NCBI RefSeq assembly: GCF_015207655.1
Contig: NZ_JADEWN010000034.1
Coordinates: 1 to 57,986, forward strand
Reading direction: 5' to 3'
From: Gloeocapsopsis crepidinum LEGE 06123
Lineage (GTDB): Bacteria > Cyanobacteriota > Cyanobacteriia > Cyanobacteriales > Chroococcidiopsidaceae
DNA: 57,986 nucleotides
Shown here: piece after piece, positions 19,010 to 27,700 of the stretch
Numbering within the stretch: the first letter of the stretch is position 1
How the letters are laid out: every line of letters begins with the position of its first letter
Position numbers and translations under genes: made by a program
Notes under the pieces: generated by a model
What the model was told of the DNA's origin: nothing
Seen by the model: only the letters and a program-made list of their open reading frames with translations
The model's database searches: none

Positions 19010-19474
19010 TCAACTTTGAGCTATTTTAGAATTAGCCAGTGCTAAAATTTGGAGGGCAACTTTTTCTACTACAGGCATCACCGACAGACGATTGCCCTGT
19101 CTAAGGACGATAAGTTCTTCTGTACTAAATTCTTGCTTGAGCGTTTCTCGCGATATTAATGGAAAAGTTTCTACAAATTCGACGCGCACTGTTTGCCAGC
19201 GCGGACATTCAGGAGTCGATTTAGGTTCGTAGTAACGACTATTAGGGTCAAACTGAGTCGGATCGGCAAGTGTAGCAACGACACGCACTAAGCCGACCAA
19301 ACCAGGAAAAGCTATGTTGGAATGGTAGAAAAAAGCTAAGTCCCCAACTTGCATTTGTCGCAGAAAGTTACGCGCTTGATAGTTGCGCACTCCATCCCAA
19401 ACAGTTTCGCGATCGCGCTTGAGATCGTCGAAACTGTAAATTTTTGGTTCTGATTTCATTAGCCAATAATTCAT
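19010..19474 (-). CDS. EVE domain protein
   Basis: This 154-residue protein is a single EVE domain, related to the PUA-like fold and to YTH readers. It starts MNYWLMKSEPKIYSFDDL, with WDGVRNYQARNFLRQMQVGDLAFFYHSN and the GLVGLVRVV strand. EVE proteins bind modified bases in DNA or RNA, and some are linked to restriction or RNA modification. Neighbours give no sign of such a system here. Its ATG is only 12 bp from the ATG of the divergent zinc-ribbon gene. Confidence 0.9.
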   Translation of the reverse strand: MNYWLMKSEPKIYSFDDLKRDRETVWDGVRNYQARNFLRQMQVGDLAFFYHSNIAFPGLVGLVRVVATLADPTQFDPNSRYYEPKSTPECPRWQTVRVEFVETFPLISRETLKQEFSTEELIVLRQGNRLSVMPVVEKVALQILALANSKIAQS

Positions 19475-19486
19475 TTATCGCTTTTA

Positions 19487-19951
19487 ATGAATCCTTTAAA
19501 TTTACACGACTCTTATCCTTGTCCTGTCTGTCGCATAGGGAACACAACACCTTTACCTTTAATGGACGCGATGGCTTGTGACTTTTGCTCGCAGATTTTT
19601 ACTGTTGACTTAGAAAAGCAACAAATTAAAATGCCCGCTCGACAACCACCCTTATTGTGGAACTGGAATGGTAAACATTGGCAAGACGCACAACTTGAAG
19701 GTGTAGAACTTGGCTGGGGCTATATACTTGCAGCAATCGCTCTGGTAATACTTCCACCCACATTGATTGGGTTAGTTATTTGGATTCATCCTCCTGTTGC
19801 TCATACGCCTTTATTTTGGCTACCTTACGTATGGGCTGGACTAGGCTTTTTAGCACATTTAGGCATCATTGTTTGGTTAGTGATTGAATTTTATCAATTT
19901 CCTCTTAGGTTGTGGTTCAGAAGTCTACCACAGCAGTTACGACAACGCTAA
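19487..19951 (+). CDS. Conserved membrane protein with N-terminal zinc ribbon
   Basis: This 154-residue protein has two CxxC knuckles (CPVC at 12-15 and CDFC at 31-34) that should bind zinc. A short Trp-rich segment (LLWNWNGKHW) and two membrane helices (about 84-105 and 112-137) follow. I recognise the architecture as widespread in cyanobacteria, but no function is established. The start must be the ATG at 19487 because the first CxxC is only 11 residues later. It is divergent from the EVE gene with almost no gap. Confidence 0.7.
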   Translation: MNPLNLHDSYPCPVCRIGNTTPLPLMDAMACDFCSQIFTVDLEKQQIKMPARQPPLLWNWNGKHWQDAQLEGVELGWGYILAAIALVILPPTLIGLVIWIHPPVAHTPLFWLPYVWAGLGFLAHLGIIVWLVIEFYQFPLRLWFRSLPQQLRQR

Positions 19952-19968
19952 CTGGCATTTTGCGCACA

Positions 19969-21734
19969 CTAGCGCTTTACAGCGTTGATAATTGCATTAA
20001 CTAATGTTGTGGGGTCGATTGGTTTAGCAAGATACTGCCCAAATCCTGCGCTGCTAGCCTGTTGCTGATTGATTGTACCTGCATAAGCTGTTAAGGCAAT
20101 TGCTGTAATCTGCTTGCCAAGTTGGGATTTGAGCTGACGTAGCAGTGTATATCCATCAATATTAGGCATCTCAATATCGCATAAGACTGCGTCAAAATCT
20201 TTGCGGGAGAGTACTTGTAATGCTTTTTCAGCAGATACGGCTGTGACAACATTAGCTTCTACCTGTTCAAGTATAATCATAATTAGCTCGCGGTTATCCA
20301 TCTCGTCTACTACCAGCACCTTAATACCTTCAAGCTGCAGGGGATGCGTATTGCCGAAGTTGCTTGTATCCTGCTTGTTGCCATTTAGAACTGGTAGCTG
20401 CACCATGAAAGATGCTCCTTGTCCTGCACCTAGACTCGTTGCGGAGATAGCGAAGTATTTACCGGCGCTGCTTGCGGACAAATCAAGGGAATCCTTACAG
20501 TAAAAGTAGTTCCTCTTTCTACTTGACTAAAGACGTCAATTGTGACGTTTTGCAGTTTAACTAATTCTGGCACTCGTGCCAGCCCGATTCCTGAACCTTC
20601 ACGCGTCCGCGATCGCGTACCATTCACTCGATAAAAACGCTCAAAAAGATGCGGTAACTCTTCTGCGGGAATGCCAACTCCGGTATCTTGCACTGTGAGG
20701 TCAACGCAGTCGCCTACAGCTTGCAACTCGACAATGATTTCCCCCTCAAAAGTAAACTTGAATGCATTCGAGAGGAGATTGAGTACAATTTTTTCCCACA
20801 TCTGCCGATCTACCAAGACAGGTTCAGCTAAAGGAGGACAATCAACGATAAAATTCAAACCTACCTGTTCAATTGCAGAGCGAAACACACTCGCAAGTTC
20901 AGTCGTAAAGTGTGCTAAATCTGTTCATAAGTCACTGGCAGGCGATCGGCTTCAATGCGAGAAAAGTCGAGTAGCGTATTTACAAGCTTAAGTAAACGTA
21001 ACCCATTGCGCCGCACAAGTTCAGCTTGCTGCCGCTGCTGGGGTGATGTGCTGGCATCAGATATCTTCAATCGGGTTTAGCATGAGCGTGAGTGGCGTGC
21101 GGAATTCGTGTGATATGTTGCCAAACAATACGGTTTTGGCACGATCTAACTCGACAAGTGCTTCATTGGCAGCTTGCAACTGGCGATTGACTTGGTTTAA
21201 CTCTTGTGCACGCTGGTAGATTTCAGCCTCCATCTGTTCAGTGCGATCGCGTAACGCTTGATTCTGCTGATATTGTTCGTTGCGCTGTTGTTTGAGCCGC
21301 ACAAATTCTGTCACATCCTCAACTCGATGGATGATATAAATAATTGCTTGATCTGTACCAAATACCGGAGAATTTACAGCACTCCAATAACGTTCCTCAA
21401 ATCCATTGCCTTGTGATGCGGGACAGGAAATATCATACTTCTGAACCGCCATCACATCAGTTTGACGATTTTGCACTACAGCTTCTAGAGAACAGCGCAA
21501 ATTTTGTACGCCAGTGGCAGCAGGATCGTTGGGATTATCTGGGAAAACTTCAAAGATCCCGCGCCCTAAAATCTCTGCTTGTTGAGTCATTGTTGCTTGA
21601 AGATAAGCATCACTTGCTGCCACAATGGTGAACGTAGGATCAGGAGTAAGCACCAGATATAAACCTGGTACTAACTCAAACAGCACTTGATAATTTAAAT
21701 TGGCAATCGATGAGTGCCGTACAGAGTCTCCCAT
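19969..21734 (-). pseudogene. Decayed hybrid histidine kinase (PAS-HisKA-HATPase-REC)
   Basis: Three consecutive leftward frames are pieces of one sensor kinase. 21057-21734 has a PAS domain (YLVLTPDPTFTIVAASDAYL), a coiled coil and the H-box FGNISHEFRTPL. The frame then breaks near 21056. The next codons continue in another frame (QQRQQAELVRRNGLRLLKLV and onward), break again near 20922, and resume with the ATPase domain (NLLSNAFKF, DTGVGIP, EGSGIGLA). A further break near 20430-20481 joins the ATPase directly to the tail of a second kinase module and a REC domain, which suggests an internal deletion. The REC acidic pair is VVDEMDN instead of VVDDEMDN. I see no way to make one functional protein. 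Confidence 0.83.
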
Positions 21735-21747
21735 ACTTTTAATCGAG

Positions 21748-22209
21748 TTAGTTCACTAATTCAGTAATGGCAGTAACCAGCTCATCTAAATCAACTGGCT
21801 TGAGTAAATATTTTTGAAATCCGGCAGCAAGTGCTTGTTCGCGGTAGTTGTTTGAAAGAGAACTTGATAGTGCGATCGCTGGTATTTGGCTTTGTGATGG
21901 TAGAGAAAGTGCCCTGATTTTTTTGATCAGAGTATAGCCATCTTCACCAGGCATACAAATATCACTGACTAAAGCATCAATACTGAGTTTTTGACAGCAA
22001 TCGAGTGCTTCGTTTGCCGATGCTGCTAAAACAACTTCTCCTCCTTCTTGCTCGATCATCAATGCCAAAAGTTCGCGATCATCTGCGTTATCATCTACAA
22101 CTAAGATTCGCAACTCCTCGAGCGATCGCCAAGATACAGAAGGATCTGTTGAAATCAGTTTTTCCTGAAAGCTGTGATGACTGAGCCGATTCATTGAGTT
22201 GTGTGTCAT
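21748..22209 (-). CDS. Single-domain response regulator
   Basis: This is one receiver domain with no output domain. ILVVDDNADDREL supplies the acidic pocket, DALVSDICMPGEDG the phospho-acceptor Asp, and YLLKPVDLDEL the conserved Lys. It probably moves phosphate in a phosphorelay or belongs to the neighbouring kinase remnant, which lies 14 bp downstream. The start is uncertain: ATG 22209 and ATG 22194 are both possible, and the frame stays open to 22308. No ribosome binding site decides between them. If the decayed kinase was its partner, this regulator is now an orphan. Confidence 0.78.
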   Translation of the reverse strand: MTHNSMNRLSHHSFQEKLISTDPSVSWRSLEELRILVVDDNADDRELLALMIEQEGGEVVLAASANEALDCCQKLSIDALVSDICMPGEDGYTLIKKIRALSLPSQSQIPAIALSSSLSNNYREQALAAGFQKYLLKPVDLDELVTAITELVN

Positions 22210-22459
22210 GAAGACATGCAAAAGCAAGAAGTCACGCTTGTGCAACCTCTGTTTATCATCCACACGCCTTGAGATTACTGAACTTATTGAGATGCCATAT
22301 ACGTGCAAAATAAAAAAGGCAAGATAAGCTAAACAGCCTTTCTAGTGTCGCTACTATCAAAACTGCTTTAACACTTGCTAACGGATAGTTCATAGTTGTA
22401 CCTAACCTTAGTCCAAGGGATAGTTAAAAGTCGATGTAGATTATCCACTTGACTATCCA

Positions 22460-22855
22460 GTGAGGCGTAGTATTTGTGTTGCTGTTATGCCACACTGGCA
22501 AAAATCCCGTCTTACTAACTTTATGATTGGCTTAGCTGCGAATAGCCGTAGAAGGCAGCGGATTATGGTCGTCGGCACAAATGTTACAACTGTGCAACAA
22601 GTCAGTGGTTATTGCTTAAAGTGGGGAGCAGAGGTTTTACCCTATTATGGAACTCCTAATGAAGAGGAGATTCGCTTGTTTGAACCACAAATTTGGGTAA
22701 TATGTCTACCAATTCCTGAAAATCTACAGCTACCAACAAATGCCCATTTAATTATTTGGGAAGACCCCCCTGCGGTGTTGCAAGCTGTTAGCAGTCGGGC
22801 AGAATTATTAATTTGTTTAGAACAATTGTCAACCAAATGGATGTATTACTCCTAA
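22460..22855 (+). CDS. Hypothetical protein, possible pseudo-receiver
   Basis: This 131-residue protein is not recognised with confidence. After a basic N-terminus it has RIMVVGTNVTTVQQVSGYCLKWGAEVLPYYG. That resembles the first strand and helix of a receiver domain, but glycine stands where the acidic pair should be. The expected phospho-site strand reads IWVICLPIPE, without Asp. It overlaps the stop of the convergent NarL regulator by 4 bp. Alternative start: ATG 22487. It may be a divergent pseudo-receiver or another remnant of the local signalling cluster. Confidence 0.5.
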   Translation: MRRSICVAVMPHWQKSRLTNFMIGLAANSRRRQRIMVVGTNVTTVQQVSGYCLKWGAEVLPYYGTPNEEEIRLFEPQIWVICLPIPENLQLPTNAHLIIWEDPPAVLQAVSSRAELLICLEQLSTKWMYYS

Positions 22856-23517
22856 ATAAGTCGCTCGCGCACTGCTTTAGCTGCTGCTTGGACGCGATCG
22901 TCAACACTAAGTTTGTTTAAAATCATCCGCACATAAGATTTTACTGTTCCTAGTGATAGATAAAGTTGCTGAGCAATTTCTTGATTAGAATATCCCTGTG
23001 CAATGAGTTTGAGTACTTCGCGTTCGCGCTGACTCAGGAATGCCGATTGTACTGCCGAGGTCTTTGATTCTGACGTTGGTTTGAGTATTTGAAATACCTT
23101 ACGTGCGACTTGAGTATCTAAATATGTTCCACCACTTTGAATTAACCGAATCACAGCGATGAGCTGCTCCCACTCCATACTCTTGAGGCAATAACCGTCA
23201 GCACCGGCTGCTAGCATTGCAATAACCTGAGAATCTCGATCGAAAGCAGTCAAAGCTAGGACATGAGATGTCAGGCAAGTACTTTTAATCTGCTGCGTTG
23301 CTGTAATGCCATCCATTAAAGGTAAATCAATATCCATCAAAACCATATCTGGTTTAAGTTGCTTTGCTAGTTCTACTGCTTGAATACCATCAGCAGCCTC
23401 GCCAATAACAAGAAAATCAGGCTCTAAAGCAAACTGCGATCGCATTCCTCGACGCATTAAGGCATGATCTTCAACAAGTAGAATGCTAATAAATGAGTGT
23501 TTTTGCGTCTCAGACAT
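22852..23517 (-). CDS. NarL/FixJ-type response regulator
   Basis: This 221-residue regulator has an N-terminal receiver (LLVEDHALMRRGMRSQF, phospho-acceptor in VLMDIDLPLMDG) and a C-terminal LuxR-type helix-turn-helix (LSQREREVLKLIAQGYSNQE onward, about 155-215). It lies 28 bp downstream of a CHASE3-like histidine kinase on the same strand, the likely partner. Target genes cannot be inferred from the sequence. Confidence 0.9.
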   Translation of the reverse strand: MSETQKHSFISILLVEDHALMRRGMRSQFALEPDFLVIGEAADGIQAVELAKQLKPDMVLMDIDLPLMDGITATQQIKSTCLTSHVLALTAFDRDSQVIAMLAAGADGYCLKSMEWEQLIAVIRLIQSGGTYLDTQVARKVFQILKPTSESKTSAVQSAFLSQREREVLKLIAQGYSNQEIAQQLYLSLGTVKSYVRMILNKLSVDDRVQAAAKAVRERLI

Positions 23518-23545
23518 TACTCAAAACAACGAATGGATAACTTGC

Positions 23546-24988
23546 TTATAAATGGTTAGCAATAGTAGGTAGCGTAAACCAGAAGGTACTGCCTTTTCCT
23601 AGGGTACTATCTACTCCAATTGTGCCGTGATGCGCTTCCACAATTTGGCGACAAAGATAAAGCCCCAAGCCCGCACCACCACGACGCCCGCGCCCTTGTA
23701 TAAAACGGTGAAAGAGATGTTCGCGCTCTTGCGAAGCAATTCCAGAACCGCGATCGCTGACACTTACTCTTACGCTACTGTTTTCTGCTGTCACCTCTAA
23801 CCAAACTCGATTTTCTGGTTCGCTAACTCGCACCGCATTACTCAGCAGATTTTGAATGACACGCCCAATTTCTAACTCGTCGCCATACACAGTAGGTAAT
23901 TGCTCGGCAACTTTAAAGTCAAAGTTTACCTTGCTTTTTGAGGCAATGCGCTCTTGATGAATTGCTTTGGTAAAGATCTTATGCCAGTTGAGTGGCTCGT
24001 AAATCAGATGTTTACTACCCGCTTCATAGCGAGAAACTTCTAACAATGCTTCCACAAGTTTGAGGAGATCTTCGTTTGTTTGATCATACTCTTGCAGCAC
24101 TTCTTGCCAGGTATCGCTGACAGAACCAAAAGCTCCATTTAACATTGAGCGTAAAGTGCCACGAATTGCCAGTAAAGGAGTGCGTAGATCGTGCGAAAGC
24201 GAGGCAATGAGATCGTCAAGTTGGCGATTGCGTTCGTCACTGCGAGTTTGGCGCGAGTCAATTTCGCCAGCCATGCGATCGAGAATTTGCGCTAGTTGAC
24301 CAATTTCATCCGCAGCTTGAAAGTTCAAACGTGGCTGCATCTGCCCAGCTTCCCAAGCTTTTGCCACAGATGTCAGTTGATATAAAGGAACTTCAACTCG
24401 GCGATGTAATAACCAAAGGTTCCAGCCAAAACCAACTAACAGTAGTACTGGAGCTAGGAAGTTGAAAATGCGAAAGGTTTGATCGAGTCGATAGAGTTGT
24501 TGGTTGCGTCGATCTAAAAGATCTTGCTCGTATTGCAACACTGCTGTAACTTGCGATCGCAGTGGATCAAATAAGAGTTTACCTGCAAGTGTGGTACTTG
24601 ATTCTGGCGCTGCACCAAGAACAACTGGCTGCGCAAATTCTCGTTGCCAACGGTTGTAGAGTTTTACGATTTCATTCAGGCGACTAAGTTGCTCTGGTTG
24701 GTCTTCCACTAGCTCGTAGAGGCGATCAAGTGTATTATCAAAGGCAATCTGTCCTGATTCATAAGGCTCTAGAGAAGTTTTTGTACCCGTGAGTAAGTAC
24801 CCACGTATCCCTGTTTCTTGATTTAACGCAGCATTCAGCAAGAGTTCAGCTTCACTTTGAACTTGTAAAGTATGCCTCACCCAACTCGATGCATCCTGAC
24901 GGCGAAATTCTAGCCAAAACCCTACGCCTGCTCGTACGCAGACGAGAATAGCCAACACTAAAACGCTTGCGTACAAAGGCGCTAACAA
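23546..24988 (-). CDS. CHASE3-type sensor histidine kinase
   Basis: The 480-residue kinase has two membrane helices (about 1-21 and 170-190). They flank a helical extracytoplasmic CHASE3-like domain with the typical QETGIRGYLLTG motif. HAMP follows, then HisKA with SLSHDLRTPLLAIRGTL, and an ATPase domain with NLLSNAVR, DRGSGI and GGAGLGLY. It precedes the NarL regulator by 28 bp. The start is unusual: the frame opens after a TAA near 25043 and no ATG occurs before the first helix. TTG at 24988 is the first usable start, so the N-terminus is provisional. Confidence 0.87.
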   Translation of the reverse strand: MLAPLYASVLVLAILVCVRAGVGFWLEFRRQDASSWVRHTLQVQSEAELLLNAALNQETGIRGYLLTGTKTSLEPYESGQIAFDNTLDRLYELVEDQPEQLSRLNEIVKLYNRWQREFAQPVVLGAAPESSTTLAGKLLFDPLRSQVTAVLQYEQDLLDRRNQQLYRLDQTFRIFNFLAPVLLLVGFGWNLWLLHRRVEVPLYQLTSVAKAWEAGQMQPRLNFQAADEIGQLAQILDRMAGEIDSRQTRSDERNRQLDDLIASLSHDLRTPLLAIRGTLRSMLNGAFGSVSDTWQEVLQEYDQTNEDLLKLVEALLEVSRYEAGSKHLIYEPLNWHKIFTKAIHQERIASKSKVNFDFKVAEQLPTVYGDELEIGRVIQNLLSNAVRVSEPENRVWLEVTAENSSVRVSVSDRGSGIASQEREHLFHRFIQGRGRRGGAGLGLYLCRQIVEAHHGTIGVDSTLGKGSTFWFTLPTIANHL

Positions 24989-25096
24989 CCGAGTTCTTAA
25001 TAGTATGTATCCAGGAAGACGCGGTACGATCGCCGATTACACTCCATGAAGAATAAATGACCTTACTCTATACATACCAAATGCTCTGCAATCTGC

Positions 25097-26413
25097 TCAA
25101 TGACTTTTGTACTTTGAAGATATGTTCAAAGGTAAATAAACCGCAAATGTGCTACCTTTACCTAACTTACTTTGTACCTGTAGGCTACCTCCGTGTGCTT
25201 GCACAATTGCCCGCGCGATCGCAAGTCCTAACCCAGAGCCACCTGTATGACGCGAGCGATCGCTACTGACGCGATAAAAGCGGTCAAAAATTTTTTGTTG
25301 TGCTTGCCAAGAAATACCAATTCCGGTATCTTGCACTTGAATTACAGCATAGCGATCGCTACGGTCTAAACGCACAGTTATTACACCACCTGCAGGCGTG
25401 TATTGAATTGCATTATCAATTAAATTAGAGATTAAGCGATACAGTTTTTCTTCATCACCGATAATCTGCAACTGCTGATGCACTCTTAGTTCAGCATTTA
25501 GCTCAACTTCAGATGCGATCGCCCAAGCGGCTAATTCCTCAACTAAATCGTTGATAATATCATTGAGACAGCATTCGCGGCGGACTGATACGCGCTGTCG
25601 CTCTAAACGAGCTAGCAAAAGCAAATCTGTGACTAGAGTAGTTAACCGCCGATTCTGACGCTCAACAGTACGTAAAGTATCTCGTGCCTCTGATTCGGAT
25701 AAAGTAGGCATTCCCAATACTGATTCTACAGTTGCTCCCAACGCAGCTAAGGGTGTTCGCAATTCATGCGCAGCATCTGCGGTAAATTGTTGAATTTGAC
25801 TATAAGATTGGTAAATTGGTTGCATAGCTAATCCAGCCAACCACCAACTGGCACCGCCGACTAAAATCATGGCGATCGGCAACCCCAACAATAAAATGAA
25901 CCTGACATTTGCCAGATAATCATCGATATCTTGTAAACTCCGCCCTACCTGCATATACCCCCAATTAAGGTTATTTCGGGTATGTAATGGTAACGAAATT
26001 TGGTGATAGCGATTTCCCTGCGGATCTTGCAGCGTTCGCCAAGTTACTCTCGCTGATGTCAGCGGTAATCCTTCAGGCTGAAACCCTGCTATTGCCACAA
26101 CTTGTTCTGAAGTGTCGAGTAATCGAATATAGTAATCACCTTGATGAATCACGCCGAGAACGTGTTCTGTTCTTGGTTCTGGTAGTAGTTGTTGTGCTCT
26201 TAGATTTAACCGTCCAGGTTGCTGTAGTGTAGCTTCAATACTGTCGTGTAGCGTTCCGGCAACAGATTCAAGTTCGCGATCGAGCGTTTGCTGATGTGCA
26301 TGATCGACTGCCTCATACAATCCCAAACCACAAACACTGAGGATAAAGCCCATAACAAGCGTATACCAGCCTGCCAATTGCCAACGAGTCCGCTGAAATA
26401 GTTTATTGTGATA
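25097..26413 (-). CDS. rppB: Sensor histidine kinase, RppB/NrsS type
   Basis: The protein begins MYHNKLFQRTRWQLAGWY and has a first membrane helix, a periplasmic domain, a second helix (about 175-203), HisKA with TADAAHELRTPLAAL, and an ATPase domain (NLIDNAIQYTP, DTGIGI, GGSGLGLA). The family is cyanobacterial and is known in Synechocystis from redox and nickel or copper sensing. The ATG at 26413 overlaps the RppA stop by 11 bp, so it is preferred over the upstream start at 26446. It is the last gene of a leftward cluster that also holds a heavy-metal RND pump, which points to metal sensing. Confidence 0.88.
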   Translation of the reverse strand, partial: YHNKLFQRTRWQLAGWYTLVMGFILSVCGLGLYEAVDHAHQQTLDRELESVAGTLHDSIEATLQQPGRLNLRAQQLLPEPRTEHVLGVIHQGDYYIRLLDTSEQVVAIAGFQPEGLPLTSARVTWRTLQDPQGNRYHQISLPLHTRNNLNWGYMQVGRSLQDIDDYLANVRFILLLGLPIAMILVGGASWWLAGLAMQPIYQSYSQIQQFTADAAHELRTPLAALGATVESVLGMPTLSESEARDTLRTVERQNRRLTTLVTDLLLLARLERQRVSVRRECCLNDIINDLVEELAAWAIASEVELNAELRVHQQLQIIGDEEKLYRLISNLIDNAIQYTPAGGVITVRLDRSDRYAVIQVQDTGIGISWQAQQKIFDRFYRVSSDRSRHTGGSGLGLAIARAIVQAHGGSLQVQSKLGKGSTFAVYLPLNISSKYKSH

Positions 26414-27104
26414 CATGGGTCGAGTTAAAACGATACCCAATACCATGTACAGTTTCGATAGAGCGATCGCTACCCGATTGAGCTAGCTTGCGTCGTAACA
26501 ATCGGATTTGTGCAGCGACTACATTACTCACAGATTCTGCATTAACTTCCCATAATTGATTCCGAATTTGGTCACTAGTTACAATCTGATTAGGATGCTG
26601 CAAGAAATACTCTAACAATTGAAACTCTTTTGCTGTTAACACAATTACTTGCTGCGTTCCCAAGCTATCCTGCGCACAAACTGTATGAGTTTGATAGTCG
26701 AGAGTAAGATTGCCAACTTGCAGTTGTTGCGGTTGAATCTGAGGTACTCTCCGTTGCAATGCACGCAACCGTGCCAATAATTCTGCCATACCAAACGGCT
26801 TAACCAAATAATCATCAGCACCAGCATCTAATCCTGTAACTTTATCTTCCATCCGGTCTTTAGCTGTTAGTATCAACACTGGCAAAGAATTGTGTTGCTG
26901 TCGTAGCCGCTGACATAGTTCGATACCTGACATTCCTGGTAGCAACCAGTCAAAAATCGCTAGCGTGTACTGCGTCCAATTATCTAAATAGTGCCATGCC
27001 TCAACACCATCCAAAACCAAGTCAACGATATACTTTTCTCGATTCAAAGTGCGCTTAATCGCCCTTCCCAAATCCGGCTCATCTTCAACAAGCAACACTC
27101 TCAT
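26403..27104 (-). CDS. rppA: OmpR-family response regulator, RppA/NrsR type
   Basis: This 233-residue regulator has a receiver domain (MRVLLVEDEPDLG, phospho-site in LAIFDWLLPGMSG, KPF switch lysine) and a winged helix (about 130-228: LTAKEFQLLEYFLQHPNQIV, ending VHGIGYRFN). OmpR-type regulators bind direct repeats spaced about 11 bp. Two such repeats (ATGAAAT, period 11) are found upstream of the RND adaptor and upstream of the DUF305 gene. This regulator is the best candidate to bind them. It starts 12 bp after the lipoprotein stop and overlaps the kinase start. Confidence 0.9.
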   Translation of the reverse strand: MRVLLVEDEPDLGRAIKRTLNREKYIVDLVLDGVEAWHYLDNWTQYTLAIFDWLLPGMSGIELCQRLRQQHNSLPVLILTAKDRMEDKVTGLDAGADDYLVKPFGMAELLARLRALQRRVPQIQPQQLQVGNLTLDYQTHTVCAQDSLGTQQVIVLTAKEFQLLEYFLQHPNQIVTSDQIRNQLWEVNAESVSNVVAAQIRLLRRKLAQSGSDRSIETVHGIGYRFNSTHVSQ

Positions 27105-27116
27105 TGCAATTAACCC

Positions 27117-27596
27117 TTATCGCTTGAAAGCAAAACGACCATTAACTTTTTCACCATTAACCTCTGAAAGAATTGCAATTTTATACTCTCCAGACGCTTG
27201 TTCAGGCAGCATTGCTGTGTAGTGCTTACCCGCAGCATCATAATTCATATTAAGCGTTTTCGGATTACCATCAGGAAGTTGCACCTGAGCAGTGACATTC
27301 GCATCGGGTATTGGTTCATGGTTGTCGCCGCTTTGCAAATAGAAATCTAAATGCGTTCCATTAGGTTCTGCTGCATGAACAAACTCCAAATGATATGGTC
27401 CCGATTCAATTACTTGACCACCTGCTTGTGGTATTGCAGCATGAGTAGTATCGCCTTGTGGCATCGCATCAGCAGAATTGTTGACAGCAGCAGGGCTATT
27501 ATCAGGATTTGCTACTTGATTGCTGTTGTTACAAGCACCTAAAAAAATCAGACCTAAGCTACCAATAACAACAAATTTTGTTTTCAAATTCTTCAT
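27117..27596 (-). CDS. YtkA-like periplasmic lipoprotein
   Basis: The 159-residue protein has a signal peptide with a lipobox (LIFLGAC, Cys about 22). A Ser/Asn/Asp-rich linker follows, then a beta-rich domain (about 62-158) with PYHLEFVHAAEPNGTHLDFYLQ, VTAQVQLPDG and GEYKIAILSEVNGEKVNGRFAF. This resembles YtkA or FixH-like domains, and such proteins often sit beside heavy-metal RND pumps. The conserved His residues could bind metal. It lies between the permease and RppA on one strand, so it is probably an accessory of this efflux system. The exact role is unknown. Confidence 0.65.
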   Translation of the reverse strand: MKNLKTKFVVIGSLGLIFLGACNNSNQVANPDNSPAAVNNSADAMPQGDTTHAAIPQAGGQVIESGPYHLEFVHAAEPNGTHLDFYLQSGDNHEPIPDANVTAQVQLPDGNPKTLNMNYDAAGKHYTAMLPEQASGEYKIAILSEVNGEKVNGRFAFKR

Positions 27597-27700
27597 AATA
27601 ATTTCCTTAAACTCATCTACTACAAAAAGTCTAAAAATACTTACAAATAATCACTTGTTTCCTCTGCACCCTCTGCATCTGAAGTGGTTTATTAAACGCA

